From Brugia malayi (taxonomy: Eukaryota > Nematoda > Chromadorea > Rhabditida > Onchocercidae): a DNA stretch of 64,000 nucleotides. Where the stretch lies: NCBI RefSeq assembly GCF_000002995.4, contig NW_025062478.1:1612001-1676000 (forward strand), given 5' to 3'. A program made the translations under genes and the position numbers. Position 1 is the first letter of the stretch; every line of letters begins with the position of its first letter. This document shows, piece after piece, positions 13,801-26,700 of the stretch. Below the pieces are notes generated by a model. It was not told where the DNA came from. It did no database searches and saw nothing but the letters and a program-made list of their open reading frames with translations.

Positions 13801-14813
13801 TCTTCTTTCTTGTCCTTTTGAAGCAATTAAATTAAATTTATATTAAAAATTAATTGAGAAATAAATAAATCATAGTTTGATAAGTGAAAAAAAAAAGGAA
13901 TAAAATTATGTGAGAAGAAAAATGATAAAGAAGTAATCAAAATTTTAGCATAAAATATGATATTAACACTAAATCAGAGACGATAATTTAATAATATTAA
14001 AATAATATCAAAATTTAGAGACGATAATTAATATTAATAAAATAATATTAAAAAAAAAAAAATTAGAGACGATAACTAATAATATTAAAAATCAATTAAA
14101 AAATGAATTTCAAATGATTGAAATAAAAATAAAATAGCAAAAATTGAATTAACTAAATTTTTATCAAATAATTTTACAACTCAAACATAATATAATAAAA
14201 TTTTTACATAATATAAAAAAATTAAATAATATAATAAAAATTTTTAAATATAAAATTTAATTTGCAAAAATACTATTATTGTAATTAATTTCATATGCTT
14301 TATGATAAAATTTTCTATGTTTACCCTTCATTTTTTTTTTTTTTTTTTTTTTGTAAGATAAAATATTTAAAATTATCTCTTCTCTTCTCATCTTATTTTA
14401 TTATTTTACTTTATTTTACTTTTATATATTTATTATTTTATGCTAATTTATTTTTTAATTAAGCCAGCCATCCATTTTTCCATTCTGTTTACGTATATGT
14501 TAGATAATAAATGGAAAATGTAAATTTGTGGCATTGAACATTTTTGCATTTCATAATTAAATTAGCCTCACAGTTAGGAATTTAAGCCAAAAGTTTGCTT
14601 AAGTAAATTTTCATTTTTCTTTTAGCTTTAGCAATTATGCTATAACCAATAAACATAAACAAATCATTTTATATCATTTAAAAAAAAGTTTTTTTTCTCA
14701 TCTATTAAAGTTTTGTTGATGAAAATTACAATTTTAAAAGGCTTTTTTTTTTTCTTGAATTTATTTAACATCCGTGTTTATAGACATAAATGTTTACGTA
14801 CGTATAGTGTGCA

Positions 14814-14831
14814 GGTCACGTTAACGTGACC
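14814..14831. repeat. Perfect 18-bp palindrome
   Basis: GGTCACGTTAACGTGACC is its own reverse complement. With the preceding A it has AGGTCA facing TGACC(A) across 8 bp. It lies in a small GC-richer patch in otherwise AT-rich upstream DNA. Confidence 0.9.
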
Positions 14832-15684
14832 AATGATCTATATCTTTTTTATATTAATTTTTTTTTTTTTGATTAAAAAGATTTGTCTTAAAAAATGAAT
14901 TTGTTTTAATATAAACTATTCAAAATGAATTAATGTCTTCAATTTATCTCTTTAATTACTATTATTTTTTTTTTTTTTTGATTTTAGAGTGAATAATTTT
15001 TTAAGTTAAAAAAAAAAATTGAAATATTTTAGAAATATAAAGGAAAATTCTCTCTTTTTTTTTGATGCTAACTATTTGCAGTCGAAAGTAAAAATTAGAG
15101 TAATTGTAGTAAAATTTATTGTTATAAGAAATTAGAAGATAAGTTTTTTTTTTTTTTTTTTTCATTTTTTCAATGTTCTTTTTATGAATTTGAATAAAAT
15201 ATGCTACCATTTTAGACAAATATTTATTTTTCAGTAATTTTTTTCTGAATTTTTTTTTTTTTTTCAAAAAATGCAAATTTAATTCAATAAAATTTCTACT
15301 CAATGATAAATTATTTATACATATAATAAGCAATTTCTTTGTTTTCTAATCATTCTATCTTTTCTTTTTTTCACCGTTTATTTTAAATTACTAAAATGAT
15401 AATAAAAGAAAAAGTAAATAAAAAAAAACTTGATAAAAAAAGCAAATTTTTTCAAAAATTATAATACCAAAAAAAAAAAAAAGAAATTGCAAAATTGCAA
15501 CAAAAAAATTTTTGAAATTAATTTTAGTTTGCTTTTTTTTTTGTTTCCTTCTCTTTCTCCCTTATCTTCTCATCCTCTCTCTCTTTTTTTTTTTGTTTTC
15601 AAATTCACATCTGTCACTTAAATACCGATAATCATTTTGGTAACCGCCAAAAAATTCTCAAATAATTTGTCACTTTTTTCAAAA

Positions 15685-15710
15685 TGGTACGATACCATCT
15701 GATCGTACCA
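15685..15710. repeat. Hairpin: 9-bp perfect arms, 8-nt loop
   Basis: TGGTACGAT (15685-15693) and ATCGTACCA (15702-15710). No T-run follows that would suggest a terminator, and none is expected in a eukaryote. Confidence 0.85.
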
Positions 15711-16922
15711 AATTAAAAATTCTTTCTTTACTACAAACTATTGTTTTCTTTTTTAAATGAATTCATTGTTTCATTTTCTCTCCCTCCTCTCTCTCTCTCT
15801 CTCTTTTTTTCCTTCCAATTCAATTATTTAATTACTGATCCAGCAACTGATCAATCGATATGCTTGCTAATCAATTCAATTGATCCATCATCTACTAATA
15901 TATATATGTGCTTTTTTTGCTGTCTAATAAATTTATTTTATCATTATTATTTGAAATTTTGCAGCAATTTAGTTTAATTTATTAGTTTTCTTTTTTTTTT
16001 TTTTTTTTTAAATTTCTTCCTTAATTTTTTTTTTTTTTTGCTCATTTGTTCACCCTTGCAAAATTAAAAGAAAAAAAAAAAAAAAAAAGGAACGAAAGAA
16101 AGAAAAATTTATCATCCATATAAAAATTTCACCATTGATTTATTAGTAAATTGAAAACCACTTGCGCAATTGTCCAAATTGCATAAATATTCTAAAGCTA
16201 TTAGAGCAAAAATTAAATTGTTCAAAGATTAGATTAGTATCTGTTACGAAAAAATTTTTACAAATTTAACTTTTTTTTTTTTTTTTCATTTTCTTCCCGC
16301 TCAACTTTTTTTTTTTTTTTTTTTTTGTTCATTAATTTCATCCAATATATTTTATTTCAAGTTTTGCTGTAAAATTTGTGATAAATTTTTTTTTTTTATG
16401 TTTTTTTTTGTTTTTAATCTTTTTATTTTTTACTTTCCTATTTTAATCGTTTATTTGTTATTTTCTTTCTTTTTTTTTTTTTTATTAAAAAAAAAATTAG
16501 ATTTAATAATTGAAAAAAATGGAGAGAAAAAGAAATAAAAAAGAGAAAAAAATTTTGCATTTTTTTTCCTATTCCACTCTCCTTATTTTATCAGAAAATA
16601 TTTTTAAAAATTTCTGATAAATTAAAAAAGTTTTTTTTTTTTTTGGATTTGTGAAATAGAAAAATTGGAATAGGAAAAAATTCAAATTAATAATTTTTTT
16701 GTCAATAATATTTGTATATGATAGAAAAAAGCGTAAATAATCGAAAAAAAATGTTTTTTTATTTAATTCAAAAAAAAAAAAAATTATTTAAATATTTATT
16801 ATTATTATTACTTAAAATGTAAATTGTTGCAATTAGTTTTGCTAATTTATTATAGATAGCAAAAGAAATATGAGATTGTGAGAAAAAAAATTATCAATGA
16901 TATACAATGCTAATAAATAGAC

Positions 16923-16960
16923 TGATTGATTGATTGATCGATTGATCGATTGATTGATTT
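16923..16960. repeat. (GATT)n/(GATC)n tetranucleotide tract
   Basis: TGATTGATTGATTGATCGAT-type run. Comparable AATC tracts lie at 893-926 and 50225-50244. Confidence 0.9.
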
Positions 16961-18046
16961 TGTTTAATTGGTAATATTTATTGAAATTTTAAACGATTGA
17001 TTTTTTCCTCTCTAAATTCTCTCACTTTTTCCTTACTTTTTTTGCATTAAATTAATTGAAATTTTTTTGTCATTTTTTCTCATTCTTTCTTCACCTTCAA
17101 ATTTTCCAACTTTAACTTTTAACTATTTCAAAAAAAGAAAAAAAATAACTTTTTTTTTGAGAAATTTTGAAATTTCGCCTTTTTTAGAAATTTTTTAAAT
17201 TTTAATATACTTATGCTAATTATTTGTTTTTGGGTTAAAAAAAAAAAAATATGAATTTTTTGCTAAGCGATAAACAAAGAAAAATTTTTTAAGTAATATT
17301 TCTCTAAACAACAAAAAAAGAAATCGAATCATTTTTTTTTTTTTTTTTTTCATTTTTTCAATAACAATTTTCATTCATGTTATTTTAAAAACTTTTTTTT
17401 TTTTCATTTATATTTACAAAAATTTTTTCTCATTGCTTTCTTTCTTTTTTTTTTTTTTTTTGTTTAATTGATTTATTGTTTATTTGTTGAGAAAAAAGAA
17501 AACAATAGTAAAAATTTTTTAAATTATTACTGATTAAAAAAAAAATTTTTTTTAATTTTAATAAATGATTGAAAAAAAAGGTTTAATTTTAGATTAAATT
17601 AAAAGATAAATCAATCATCGAATATGTAAAATAAAATATATTAGTAGCAATGGTATTTATTTACATTTTTTATTTCTTTAAATTTGATTTTTTTCTTGTT
17701 TTTTTGATTTATTTTTATTTTATTTTTTCATTTCATTCTATTTCTTTTCTTTTTTTTTTTGAATTGAATTGAAAAATAAGAGAGAAAAGGAAATAAAAAA
17801 AAAAAAATGCTAAACTAAAAAAAGAAAGAAAAAAAAAAAAAAACGGTTCACTTCTCATTTAAATTTATTTCATTCATTTATTTATGGAATAAATGTGTGT
17901 GTACCTCTGTCTGTCTCTCTGTCTGTTCGAGGGTGTGTGTGTGTGTGTGTCTCTGTGTGTGAATGGAATTACTGTTTTTTTGTTTTGTTAGATGTGTATT
18001 TGTTGGTTATTTGTATTGCAAAATGAATTTTAATTTTCAAAAAAAT

Positions 18047-18118
18047 TTTTTCTCTCTTTACTTCTTTTTCTCTCTTTACTTCTTTTTCTCTCTTTACTTC
18101 TTTTTCTCTCTTTACTTC
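18047..18118. repeat. Four perfect copies of an 18-bp unit
   Basis: TTTTTCTCTCTTTACTTC repeated four times without a mismatch, inside a pyrimidine-rich tract. The minus strand reads a six-residue repeat (KEVKRE), which explains a spurious open frame there. Confidence 0.95.
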
Positions 18119-20520
18119 TTTACTCTTACAATCGTTTTTTGAATTGTTCATAGTTATAGTATGCCTCTTTCGATAATTTATTCTTTTATTTTGAGAGAGC
18201 GAAAGAAAACAAACAAACAAATAAATAAATAAATAAATAAACAAATTTCATCTCTTCTTTATTCTCTTTCTTTTTCTTTTTTTTTTTTAAATTTCTATGC
18301 TATAAATGCAAGGAAATGAGAAATTTGAAAAAAAAAAAAAAAAAAAAAACACAAACAAAATTGTTAACGAATAAAAGAAAAATTTACATATATCAAATGA
18401 AATATTTCAAAAAAAAAAAAAAAAAAAAACAATTTTTATCATTCAATGCAAAAAAAGAAAGAAAAATTCAAACCAATTTTAATTAATTAACTCAAAAAAT
18501 TCAAATTAAAACTCTTTTCAACTTAATATTACTTTTAATGTGAATTTTTTTTTTTTTTTTTCATAATTTGAAATTATATCTTTTCAACTTAATCAAATGT
18601 TTTAGTTAATTTTAATGTGAAATATTTCTCATAATTTGAAAGAGTAGAAAAAGAAGTTGGATTATTTATATGTTAATCATTTCAGGCAAATAATTTCAAA
18701 TTAATTAATTTGAAAAAGTTTATTTTAAAATTATTTTTTTTTCTTTTTTGTTAACAACAGCGTATGATTAGCAGCGATGCGTCATTTTCAAATTTCAATT
18801 TTTTTTTCCTACTTTTGTTTTTTTTCCCTTCTTTTCTCTTCTGATATCTCATAATTAGATTAATTTGAAATGATTGCAATTTTGTTTTTAATTATTGTTT
18901 ATCAATTTTTTTCAATTTCAAACTTTGCTATTAAAAAATTTAAGTTTAGAGGATAGGAAAAGAAATTATAATTATCTTTTTGTTTTTTTAAAATTTTTCA
19001 AAATCAATTTATAGGAAGTATTTATTACAATTGAACTATTTATTAATTTGACCTCAATAAATAGAAAAATTTATAAAGTCACGAAGATCAGATCAATTCC
19101 TTCACTGATATAATTATATTTATGTGTGATAACGATTTACTGATAATTTCTTAAATAATAAAACATATTATATTGCTATTATCAATTTGAAATAATTTAT
19201 CACTGAAAAATGCTTCAGAATTTGTGAATATAATAAGATGATGCATCGGATTAAATTAGATTCTTATTAAAATCTACAAAATTTTTTTTAAAAAATGGAA
19301 CAAAATTCAAAAAAACTACGGTTTGTATTTATATATTAGATGAATTTATCGCTTATATTAACAATGATTATTTGATAAAGGATAATTTAGCTCATTGATA
19401 TGTGATAAGTTAATTATTTGATTATTCTCTAAAATTTGCTCGTAATTGATTAGAATTTTTTTTAATATTTTAATTTTCTCATTATTTCAATTCCAATATT
19501 TGATTCTTATATATCGTTGCTAAAAAATATTGTCCGTAGGAAGAAGAAAAAATGAAATTGAATTTATTTTTAATTGATCCTAGCAAATATTTTCTTTAAA
19601 TGCTGGAATTAAACTAATATTTTAGAATTAAATGTGTTTAATTAAATGTCGGAATTAAAATAATATTTTTTTTGAATTAAATAATAATTTAATATTTGAT
19701 TTGAGGAATAATTTGTTATTTTTAGTACTTATATGAAATATATTTTTGAAATGAAATAAACAATAAATAAAGGATGAAAAAAAGAAAACTAAAAAATGAA
19801 AAAAAAAAAAAGAAAAAATAGTATAATTAATAATTGAAAATCTTATTTGTTTTAAATGTTTTATTATAAAAATATAATTAAAAAAATGAAAATAATAATT
19901 AAAAAAATTAAAAATTCGTTTATTTCTGCTTTTAATTAATTTTTTTTTTTTTTGATCCAAAATGACATTTCTTTTCTATTTTGTCACAAAAAAAAGAATA
20001 AAATTGATAACACCAATAATATTTAATTATTTATTGTAGCAAAATACATCATTTATTACTATATTTTTCCTACTAATAAAATTCTCAATCATTTTTAATT
20101 ATTATTATTTTTTATTTTGTTTTGTTTATTTATTTTTATTTACAATATGATTAGCTTCTTATTTATCTATTGTTATCATTTAATGTAAACAAATATTATC
20201 ACATATATATGTGTGTGTGATTAATGATAAACTAACTTCTTTCTAAGACTTTTTTAACCTTTTTTTTTCTTTATTTTGCTTTCTAACTTTTTTTCCTTTT
20301 TTTTTCTTTCCGATTTTTATTATTCGGCGCAAAATGATTGTGAAGAATGAGAGACTAAGCCGAGACATATAGGCTAGAGCTTACCAAATAGTAATAAATG
20401 AATAGTAATACTTCTCGTAGCTAAAGCGCAACCGGTCGATGGTCGATTATTCGGATAGCTTTAATTTATTCTCTTTATTTATACCTTTTTTTTTTTGTAA
20501 TGAAAAGTTAAGCTATATTA

Positions 20521-20810
20521 CTTGTGTTAAGTAATGATTAATTCATTTATTGAATAAGTTAAAACGTGTGATAAGTAAGAAGTATTATATTTTTTAAGTT
20601 AGCTTTAAATGAAAGAATCAGTAATGCTTACTTTAAGTAAAATTTATTACTTAACGTGTAATAAGTAATCAATACTCTAATAAATTATTCCAGCTTACTT
20701 GTTACTTAATTTGATATAGCATATAGTGAATAAGGGATAACTTATAAACTAGTTTAACGTGTATTAAGTAATAGATATTTTGTAAGCTAAACTGATTTAA
20801 CGTGTCATTT
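20521..20810. repeat. Dispersed AACGTGT..AAGTAAT repeats
   Basis: AACGTGT followed by a TAAGTAA-like segment recurs at about 20563, 20653, 20755 and 20798 (the last partial), with extra TTACTT/AAGTAA copies between in both orientations. A diverged repeat cluster of unknown type. Confidence 0.5.
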
Positions 20811-22973
20811 CACGCAATTTTAATTAAACTGCTTCGCTGTAGCTATCAAATTTTAATAAATGACCAACTGTTTGATAGTAGTAATCGATACTTTATGCTT
20901 ATTAAAATTCTAAAATACTCAAACATAAATTATATCTTTATTTACCTAATAATAGATTATTTATTTATCAGCATATCAGTTTATCAGTATAACTGTTAGA
21001 AATTTTATCAATCAATTAGCTAATATTTTAATAAATTCAATTGATTTCATTCATTTTTTGTATTTTTTCTATTTACCGTATATTTTTTTCTTTTTTCAAA
21101 ATTTCTTTTCCTTCTTTTTTCTCTTCCACTCATAAACTTTCAAGTTTATGGTTAAATTTTAGGTGAGGAAAGGCAAACAGCAAAAAAAAAAAAAAAAAAA
21201 GGATTATGTACTAAACTAAAATTTGAAAATAAACCGGAAATTGAAAATTATAAATCTCGGCCAAAGCATATATTTTCCGGGCAAATTCTTTTCAATTTTT
21301 TTCATCATCTTTCTTCAAAATGGCTCTTTAAAATGTCAATTTCAATCATGTTCTATTGGAAAAATTGGTGTAATATTTGAATGAAAAATAATTTCCAGCA
21401 AATTCTCTTTTGTCTTTTCTTATTGACCTATCATTGAAGTAAGTATATTTGGCTAGCAAAAGTTTTTAGTCTTTAAAAGAGAGAGTGAAAGAGGGAGAAA
21501 GAAAGAGAGAGAGAGAGATAATGATGCTTATCATTTATTGACTTACCTTTTTTAAGTATAAATAAATTAATAGAAACTTTCCAGTAAAGATTAGATCATT
21601 ATCATCTACCAAAGGTATTTCAATCATTCATTATCACATTTGTATTTTCATATATATGTTTATACTTTAGATATATATATTTTTTTTAATAAATAATAAA
21701 TGAAAAATTTTTTTTCCGTTCTCTTTTTTTTATAGTAATTCCTTTAAAACGATAAAAAAAATTTTTTTTAATTGAAATACTTTGATAGATTGATTTTGCC
21801 ATTTTAGACTAGTATTTTCCAAGGTTAGATCTCATGCTGCGTAATCGAGAAAATTATTTTTATTTAGCAGTTTAACAAATTTAACAAAATTTACGTTCAT
21901 CATTTTGCGCATAAACAGACAAAAATAACAGGAAAAAAAAAGTTTAAGGAGAAAAATGATAAAAAAAAAAAATGAGATTGCATATCATTTTTCTAATCCT
22001 AAAATTAGTTTGTTTACACTTTGTTTTTTTTCTTTTTTTTTTTTTTTTTTTGTAAATAATATGAATGAATTATTGCATAAATAAATAAATAAGAATGTAT
22101 TTTTGTTCTTTTTTTTTAGCAAATAGCAATCAAATATTGAGTTGAACAAAAATTAATATTTAGTAATATTTGAATATTTACTAATTATTATTTTATTACT
22201 TTTAGTTATGCTTGTATCGCATTAATTGATCGTTGCTAATTAGAACTGATACACTTTTAAATTATTTTATTGTTTGTTAAGTTTAAAAAAAAAAATTAAT
22301 TCTAGTAAAATTATTTTTATTCTTATAGAATTTTATTTCTAATGTATTTTGTGTGTATTTTCGTATTTTGACGTAATAATGCACTTTTTATCATATAACA
22401 TTACACGTCACGTGTCGCGTGTTTTTGTTATAAACTTATGTTTATATAACTATTAAATAATATTTTTTAAAATAAAATTTTTTTTTTGAAAAAATTTTGT
22501 ATATAAAAATTAATTCAAATTTATTCGATCATAAAAATGTTAATTTTTTGCGTGAAACTACAAATTTTATTATTAATTCCATTTATATTAGTGGAAGAAA
22601 AAAACAAAAAAACAAAAGAAAAACGACAACGAAGCAATTTAAACCTTTTTTTTTTTCAAATTATTTAATTAAATTAACTTTTCTGAATAAATTTTTTTTT
22701 TTGTTTTTTTTGTTTTTTTTTGCAAAAATTTGTTGATTTTATTTTTATTGACTTACTTTTTTATTTTTGCTTTTTTTCTTACGATTACGAGAAAAAATAA
22801 AATTAATGTTAAAAAGTTGCGATAAAAATATGTATCAAAATGAAATGACACTTCTCATTATCAATTAAATCCCACTTTTTTTTTTCTCCTTTTAACAAAA
22901 CGATTGTTTCTTTCTCTTTTTTTTTTAAAAAAAAAAAATTGTTTTCTTTAAAGATAAAAATAAAGTTTATTTT

Positions 22974-23247
22974 CAGGTCACAAAAATTTTTGTGCAATTT
23001 AAATTGTTTGAAGAAAAAGGAAGAAAAAAAAAAAAAAGCAGGAAAATAGAACGATAAAATAGCACGATTAAAAATATTTGATCTGCTACAAAATTTATTT
23101 TCAACAATTACAGCAACAATAATAATAATAACGATAACAACAACTAATTACTACGACAATAAGGATCAACTATTGTTTCTACTACGATTTTTTTTTTTTT
23201 ACAAATTACTGATACATTAATAATAATATTATCTGTTAATATTAATC
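22974..23247 (+). promoter_or_regulatory. Probable 5' leader with candidate acceptor sites
   Basis: Upstream of the ATG at 23248 are two acceptor-like sites: TTATTTTCAG ending at 22976 and ACAATTACAG ending at 23113. In a nematode either could receive a spliced leader or join an upstream non-coding exon. From 23113 the DNA is CAA/AAT-rich rather than T-rich, which suits a leader, although a 12-T run sits at about 23190. No core promoter can be assigned. Confidence 0.3.
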
Positions 23248-23790
23248 ATGGATGATATATGGATGCAAAATGGCACAAATCCGAATAAAATATTAGTGTT
23301 ACCAGCATCACAATCACAATCATCAATTCATCCGGAATCACATTGGAATATGTATTCCGTATTAAATGCTGGACAAATTTCCGGAAATTTTGGTGGTTTT
23401 TTTTCAGGCAATACTACCACTAATAATAATAATCATAGTGGCATTATAGCTGGTTCATCATATTTACAGCAAATAATTCCTACCACATCTATATCATCAT
23501 CATCAACATCATTATCACCATTATCATCATCAGCATCAACATCAACATCATTATTATCATCATCTCATCATCATCGTCATCATCATCAACAACAGCAGCA
23601 ACAGCAGCAACAGCAACAACAACAACATGTTCACTCATCATTGATCAGTAAACGTTCCGAATCGACATCATCCGTTAATGATACTATCAGTACAACAACT
23701 TCTACCGGTGCTACAACAATTGCTGCTGCTATCAAAAATATGGTAAAACTGGAAAACAAATCGATTGATACAACAATTTTTTCAAATTCC
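23248..23790 (+). CDS. unc-62: Exon 1: first coding exon, low-complexity N-terminus
   Basis: Begins ATG GAT GAT ATA TGG (MDDIWMQNG) and stays open for 181 codons to a phase-0 donor, TCC|GTATGT. Residues 1-55 are of mixed composition. Later come a Ser/Thr-rich stretch (about 77-105), a His cluster (HHHRHHH), 13 consecutive Gln coded by mixed CAA/CAG, then a Ser/Thr/Ala tract ending [10 protein letters not shown]. The frame continues past the donor to 24048, but that tail is Phe/Ile/Leu-rich like translated intron, so I end the exon at the donor. The exon is assigned to the homeobox gene because strand and phase fit exon 2 and no other gene lies between. I recognise no domain here. It could be one of several alternative first exons, as unc-62 has in C. 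elegans. Confidence 0.72.
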
Positions 23791-26700
23791 GTATGTTTGA
23801 TTTATTATTTTTGCCTTTTTTTTTCTAACTTCCTTTTCTCACACTTTCCATTTCTTCTTACAAAAATTTTTTCTTTTTTCATTTTTCAGGATAAACTTAT
23901 GCATGTTTTTCAAAAATTAATTTACTTCTCTTTTAATTATTATCAATTTTTTTTAACCAAAATTTTCATATCAAAAGAAAAAATTGTTATTTGCATATTT
24001 ATTTTACTTCTAGCAGTAATTATTAGTGATAATGGAACAGTAAAATGAAAAATAGTTTGAATTTTTTTTTTTTTTTCATGATTTTTGTTCTAAAACCTAA
24101 AACAAATCTATCTTGTTTACATAAATAATAATTTCACATTTCATTTGATTTTCATAAATTAAAAATAAAATCTGATGTGCTTAATGTTGAAACATTAATA
24201 AATTGGAATATTATTATCATTTCTAATCAGATATTTTGGATTAAAATTTTACACAAATTTTCATCAATCAGGCTTTATATGAGGTATTTTAGTAATATTT
24301 ACTTTAAAATCCACTGAAATTGAAAACTTTAATCTTATTCGCTTAATGTTGGTATTCCAAGTTTTTGAAATTAATTAATCGATCTTATAAATTAATTAGT
24401 ATGCACATAGTATAAGCTTTATATTTCAAATCTTTTTCTTCTTTTCTATTGATCTATATAGTAAAGTGTAAAGAAAAAAAACTAGTTGATCTTGAGAAAA
24501 AGTAAGTAAGAAAAAGTAAAAAGTATAATATAATTATACTATATTTAAATTTTAACAATTTCTTCTTTTCTCTCTCTTTTTAAATGATAGATTTAGTTGT
24601 TTGGATTTATAAAATACTCATTTTTATACTATCTATTTTTTAAATTTATTTTGATCTTAATTTCTAATCACTTGATAACTATGAAATTATCTTCTTTTCA
24701 ATTTCATTTATAATATTTATTCACAAGATTGTGTGTGTGTGTGTGTTCATTTACTATTCAGAAATTCATCATTACATTGGAATTAATTTTAATGATTAAT
24801 TATGTTGAATGATAACTTTTCTCTATTACTACTCAATGTTATATCAAAATTAATCGTAATAAAAGAGAAAAATTAATCAATTATAATTTAATTGTAATCA
24901 TTGATAATACAATTAGTTTGTTATGATTTATAATTTCTTATATAACAGAATAATAATATAAATTATTTATGATAAAGGAATGATTAATTTATAATTAATG
25001 CTAATTAATCATTTACTCTTTTATTTTGCAATCAATGATCAATCATAATAATGAAACGATGAAAGAAAACGAAATGATGATGAAAGTAAAAATTATTTTA
25101 CGTGAAAAATGTTTTTCTTTTTTTCATGTCAAATAAAATCTAAGTGTAGAATTTGACAAGTGTAAATGTCGCATACCTAAAAGAAATGCAATATGTATGA
25201 AATGTTTACTTGGCAGTAATGATGATCATCCATTTATCTTTCAGTGATTTTCTTCATTTTCTTTATTTTTTTTTTTTTTTTAGTCATCGAGTTTTTACTG
25301 AATGAGATGAGATGACAAAATGATTGGATAGGTTTTAATTGATGAGATTATTGAGTGAAAATGGCATTTATTGTTACTTCAATGAGTAATAATTGATGAC
25401 ATTGTCGCGATTAAATTTTTCAATTGTCTGTTATTTATGTAACAATTAATTCTTTTTTTTTTTTTTTTTTTATTTTTTCCCGCATGATTAGATTAGACAA
25501 AAGTGTCTTAATTAATTGCATTGAATATGATTTTGTATATTTAATGCTTTAATATTTTTGAAATCATTTATAAACTGTTAATCATTTCAAAAATTTTTTA
25601 TAAATATTAATAATTTGAATGATTTACTTTTATAAGTTGTTAATGAGCAGAATGATTTTAAAGTATTGCTAATTTAAATAGCATTTAATTATATCAATTA
25701 ATATAAATATAGATAGCTCTTTTAGTTCGCTTTTTTTTTTTTGCATATTCCCTCTTATCTTAATAATGAGCATTTTTCAATCTCAATATTTAACATTTAG
25801 TAAAGAGATAAGACTTTTTGAGTATTTCTAGTGGAAAACATGCTTAATCATATTATTTCAAAATGTAGTTTGTTCATCAATTGAAGATATGTCACTCTGA
25901 TAAAGACTAATGCTCTTTCGAGAATTATCTCTGTTATAATTGCTAGTAAACTTATCGATAACATTTGTGCAAACTAAAGGTGGCATATTATTATTATTAC
26001 TATTATTACAACTATCAATGCACTGCTACTACTATCTATTATTATTTCAATGATTAGCTATTACTATTAAAATTTAACAACAAATAACACAATAAAACAA
26101 TTATTTAAAAAAAAAAAACGAATAAATAAATATTTTCAATTTTTTACATCCCTTTTTGCTAGATAAACCATAACAAAATCTTTTCTCATCTCTCCAAAAT
26201 AGCTCTATCATACTGATTTATAATCCAATTTACATTTCCAATTTGTCCATTTCTTTTCTTTCTTCTCTTTTTTTCCTCCTTCCTTCTTCTCCCACCCAAT
26301 TTCTTGCCCTACCCGCCCCGCTTTCCTTAAATATCTGAAGCTTTTTTTTCCTTCTCTTTCCTGTTTTTTCTTTTTTTTTTTGCATCATTTTTTTTCAATC
26401 AAAAAACAAATTTAACCCCTGCTATTTGTTTATTTAGAAGAAAAAAAAAGGCAGGAACAAAAGAAAAAACACAAACAACAAAAAAAAAAAGAACGGGAAA
26501 ACATGAATTCTTTATTTATTTATACGAAAATAATGTGATGTTTTTTTCTGTTTTTTTTTTTTTTTTTTTTTTTTTTTTGTAATTCATATGAAAATTAATG
26601 TTTTGATTACAGTTGAATGCTTTTAATAAACAGAGCTTTCTTTTTTTTTTCTTTTTATTTATTATATTTGTGAACAAAATTATTCAATGAATATCTTTGC

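Larger units (their letters stand above)
1..22976. other. Upstream non-coding region without a supportable gene
   Basis: About 23 kb dominated by A/T homopolymers, ATT/ATC/TGATAA-type low-complexity tracts and (CT)n/(GA)n. Open frames here are short and of intron-like composition (Phe/Ile/Leu/Lys-rich). Islands that look less degenerate, with more G+C, lie near 1030-1170, 3620-3830, 5800-5960, 7130-7300, 8280-8790, 14790-14835, 20330-20470 and 22395-22425. These are candidates for regulatory DNA or decayed repeats. No transposase, tRNA or rRNA could be recognised. Confidence 0.6.

Noticed and set aside
15685..15710. Hairpin considered as a terminator or microRNA.
   Set aside because: Nine-bp stem is too short for a precursor and terminators of this kind are not expected in a eukaryote.
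20341..20460. Possible tRNA-like segment (GGTCGATTATTCGG).
   Set aside because: No cloverleaf with acceptor, D and anticodon arms could be assembled.
23791..24048. Continuation of exon 1 frame past the donor, with an acceptor-like TTTTTCAG at 23889 giving a 99-nt mini-intron.
   Set aside because: The downstream peptide is Phe/Ile/Lys-rich intron-like sequence ending at a stop, and a phase-0 donor at 23790 already joins exon 2 correctly.
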